Shown: in pieces, positions 62,276-64,000 of the stretch
How positions within the stretch are numbered: the first letter of the stretch is position 1
Layout of the letters: each line of letters starts with the position of its first letter
Assembly (NCBI GenBank): GCA_945882095.1
Contig: CAMCWF010000003.1
Span: forward strand, 1 to 64,000
Direction: 5' to 3'
Origin: Chryseobacterium gleum
Lineage (GTDB): Bacteria; Bacteroidota; Bacteroidia; Flavobacteriales_D; Crocinitomicaceae
Length of the DNA: 64,000 nt
Made by a program: the position numbers and the translations under genes
The notes under the pieces: model-generated
What the model saw: only the letters and a program-made list of their open reading frames with translations
Database searches by the model: none
Told to the model about the DNA's origin: nothing

Positions 62276-62279
62276 GCGG

Positions 62280-63833
62280 TTATCGAATTTTCAAGGCTTT
62301 TTGTACTTCCTGGTCATATTCATTCGCAACCTCATAATACCCTTCTTCTTGAAACAATTGTCGGGCAATTTCTTCCTTGATACGGTGTTTTAAATGGGGC
62401 GAGAATTTCAGCCACGCGGCTGCATCCATGTTCATTTGGTTGTTTTTCTTTGCATACGCCTGAAATTGCAACATCATTTGAGCATTAATCTCCAGCCTTT
62501 TTAAATCACTTATTTTGTTCCATTTTTTACGGTTATTTTGTAGGTAATCAAACCCAAAGGAGCTGATGGCTTCATTTACATTATAGTTCTGGTAATAAAA
62601 ATAATTAAAGGCGGTGTCCAAAGGGATAAAGACGTCAGGGGAAATTCCACCGCCGCCATAGACTGTTTTTCCTTTAACGGTTTTAAATCTTTGTTTCGGG
62701 TCGTTTTTTTGCGTTTCCTCGTGAAAGAGGGCTCCTTTTTCATAGCGTTCTTCGTCCCTTAAATACGCTTGGTAATCTCCATTGTATTCACGTTGAATGC
62801 AACGCCCACTTGGGGTGTAATACCTTGCGATTGTCATCCGGACACTGCTTCCGTCCGCAAGGATTTTATCTTGTTGTACCAATCCTTTACCATAAGATCT
62901 CCTTCCGAGAATGGTTCCTCGGTCATTGTCTTGCAATGCACCTGCAAGAATTTCACTTGCAGAAGCGGAGCCTTGATCAATCAACACAACCAATTCCATA
63001 TTTTCAAGGATCCCAAAATCGGTGGATTTTATAACTTCTGTCCCCACATTTTTCCCCTTCGTTGTCAGGATGGTTTTTCCGGGTTTTATGAATTCATCTG
63101 CAATTTTAGTCGCACACTCGAGCACCCCTCCTGGGTTTCCCCTAAGGTCTAGGATAAGCTTAGTCATTCCTTGGCCAACGAGCTTTTGAGCAGCAATGTG
63201 AAACTCATCAGCGGTTGGAACAGAAAACTGCTCTATTTTAATAAATCCCGTATTTGGCTGTATCATATAAGCGGCTAAAATGGTCGCAACAGGAATTTGA
63301 TCACGGGTAATGGTTACTTCTTTTTTTGAATGGTTTCTGTACAAGGTGACCGAGACCTGGGTTCCCATTTCTCCCTTCAAATTTTTCATTATTTTTTCGT
63401 TGGTAACCGTTTTTCCAACAAATGACTTTCCGTTGATGGCAACAATTTTATCACCACTTAACACCCCCGAAGTCCGGGCAGGCGCATTGTCAATGACATG
63501 GGTTATGCATATGGTATCTCTAATGAGCTGAAAACGCACTCCTATCCCTCCAAAACTCCCATTAATGGATTCGTTTTCCTGCGCCAGGCTTTCGCGTGTA
63601 ATGTACCTTGAGTGGGGGTCTAATTGATGAAGCATTTCTTGAATCGACCCAATGAATACTTCCTCCTTGTTGATGGTATCAACGTAATTTTTGTCTAACA
63701 AGGAAAGTATTTCTTCAAGTTTTTGAGACCGACCTGCTGGAACATCGGGATGAAAGACATAGCCGCCAATCAATCCAAGAATAAAGACCAAAGAAACACC
63801 TATGGGAATTAAAAATTTGTTTTTTTCAGACAT
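62280..63833 (-). CDS. S41 family C-terminal processing protease
   Basis: A 517-residue protease of the CtpA/Prc type, anchored by an N-terminal helix (residues 8-27, LIPIGVSLVFILGLIGGYVF). PDZ domain at about 92-175 (GGIGVRF...SGDKIVAINGKSFVG), then the S41 core: LILDLRGNPGGVL, catalytic Ser near 290 in DQGSASASEILAGAL, catalytic Lys near 313 in GRRSYGKGLVQQ. It cleaves C-termini of periplasmic proteins. The ATG at 63833 overlaps the deaminase stop by 8 bases. Confidence 0.95.
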   Translation of the reverse strand: MSEKNKFLIPIGVSLVFILGLIGGYVFHPDVPAGRSQKLEEILSLLDKNYVDTINKEEVFIGSIQEMLHQLDPHSRYITRESLAQENESINGSFGGIGVRFQLIRDTICITHVIDNAPARTSGVLSGDKIVAINGKSFVGKTVTNEKIMKNLKGEMGTQVSVTLYRNHSKKEVTITRDQIPVATILAAYMIQPNTGFIKIEQFSVPTADEFHIAAQKLVGQGMTKLILDLRGNPGGVLECATKIADEFIKPGKTILTTKGKNVGTEVIKSTDFGILENMELVVLIDQGSASASEILAGALQDNDRGTILGRRSYGKGLVQQDKILADGSSVRMTIARYYTPSGRCIQREYNGDYQAYLRDEERYEKGALFHEETQKNDPKQRFKTVKGKTVYGGGGISPDVFIPLDTAFNYFYYQNYNVNEAISSFGFDYLQNNRKKWNKISDLKRLEINAQMMLQFQAYAKKNNQMNMDAAAWLKFSPHLKHRIKEEIARQLFQEEGYYEVANEYDQEVQKALKIR

Positions 63834-64000
63834 CGTCTATGTTTTCTATTTGTTGAATAATGATTCCGGCACTTTTTAAAAAATCCACGCCGCTTTGGTC
63901 CTTATAATTTTCCTGAAAAACCAATCGTTTAATTCCCGATTGTAAAACGAGTTTACTGCAATCTTTACAAGGGGAATGGGTGAGATAAAGTGTGGCTCCC
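63826..64000 (-). CDS. deoxycytidylate deaminase, partial (C-terminus)
   Basis: The last 58 residues of a deaminase whose start is outside the window. GATLYLTHSPCKDCSKLVLQSGIKRLVF contains the PCxxC zinc motif of dCMP/ComEB-type deaminases, followed by YKDQSGVDFLKSAGI. It converts dCMP to dUMP for thymidylate synthesis. The stop codon overlaps the S41 protease start by 8 bases, so the two are coupled. Confidence 0.85.
   Translation of the reverse strand, partial: GATLYLTHSPCKDCSKLVLQSGIKRLVFQENYKDQSGVDFLKSAGIIIQQIENIDDV

Overview
This 64 kb window is a piece of chromosome from a Bacteroidota bacterium, most likely of the order Flavobacteriales. The family is uncertain; a Crocinitomicaceae- or Cryomorphaceae-like lineage would fit. 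The evidence is: type IX secretion (T9SS) sorting domains of type A (three proteins) and type B (two proteins); promoters of the Bacteroidota form TTTG-N17-20-TAnnTTTG; clade-restricted families (DUF4286, DUF4296, DUF5686, DUF6029, Omp28, a group III truncated haemoglobin, a bacillithiol-system YtxJ protein, LptB without other Lpt genes beside it); and few Shine-Dalgarno sequences. No insertion sequence, prophage, integron, CRISPR array or rRNA operon is visible. Coding density is very high and no gap longer than 300 bases lacks a gene, apart from two regions filled by tRNA genes.

Layout. 1-8.3 kb (minus strand): a partial SGNH-like lipoprotein and a FadL-type porin; S4 RNA-binding protein, MmcQ/YjbR protein and fatty-acid desaturase; two YceI-like proteins; recO; an AsmA-like protein. 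8.4-13.4 kb: lipoamide dehydrogenase (minus), then a Rossmann protein and a large PKD/T9SS type B surface protein (plus). 13.4-18.5 kb: tatC-DUF5686-lptB (minus), a small unknown gene, two paralogous small lipoproteins. 18.7-26.1 kb: pheS, ytxJ, glutaminyl cyclotransferase, a GH16 glycosidase, a giant outer-membrane barrel, truncated haemoglobin. 26.1-33.1 kb: rseP; a polyprenol-phosphate mannose synthase-pyrC-DUF4296 operon; an operon of an unknown membrane protein, DUF4286, rsmA and a HEAT-like protein. 33.2-38 kb: two T9SS type A cargo proteins flanking a TlpA-DUF6029-Omp28 operon. 38-49.6 kb: rnr, a MORN-type repeat protein, a LysE exporter, a small acidic protein, and hutI-TraB/GumN-degenerate AAA/DUF4143-like-AddB-like nuclease. 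49.6-51.1 kb: tRNA-Leu(CAA) and an ECF sigma/anti-sigma pair whose anti-sigma-like protein ends in a T9SS type B-like domain. 51.2-54.5 kb: a TlpA-like protein, then yicC-gmk-nadD. 54.5-64 kb: a choice-of-anchor B surface protein, a TrmH-type methyltransferase, mutS, tRNA-Gly(GCC)/tRNA-Leu(UAA), an RND exporter, an S41 protease and a partial dCMP deaminase.

Most genes are housekeeping or envelope genes: secretion and surface display (TatC, T9SS cargo, LptB, AsmA, barrels), envelope stress and proteolysis (RseP, S41 protease, ECF sigma), thiol redox (YtxJ, two TlpA-like proteins, Lpd, CxxC-bearing Omp28) and DNA repair (RecO, MutS, AddB-like). The best candidates for something undescribed are the TlpA-DUF6029-Omp28 operon, read here as a possible outer-membrane thiol relay; the apparently inactive AAA/DUF4143-like protein translationally coupled to an AddB-like nuclease; and the membrane anti-sigma-like protein carrying a gliding/T9SS type B-like domain. 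Also notable are an SGNH protein lacking its nucleophile serine, an 11-C homopolymer inside pheS, and convergent gene ends that leave no room for terminators at eight of ten junctions.
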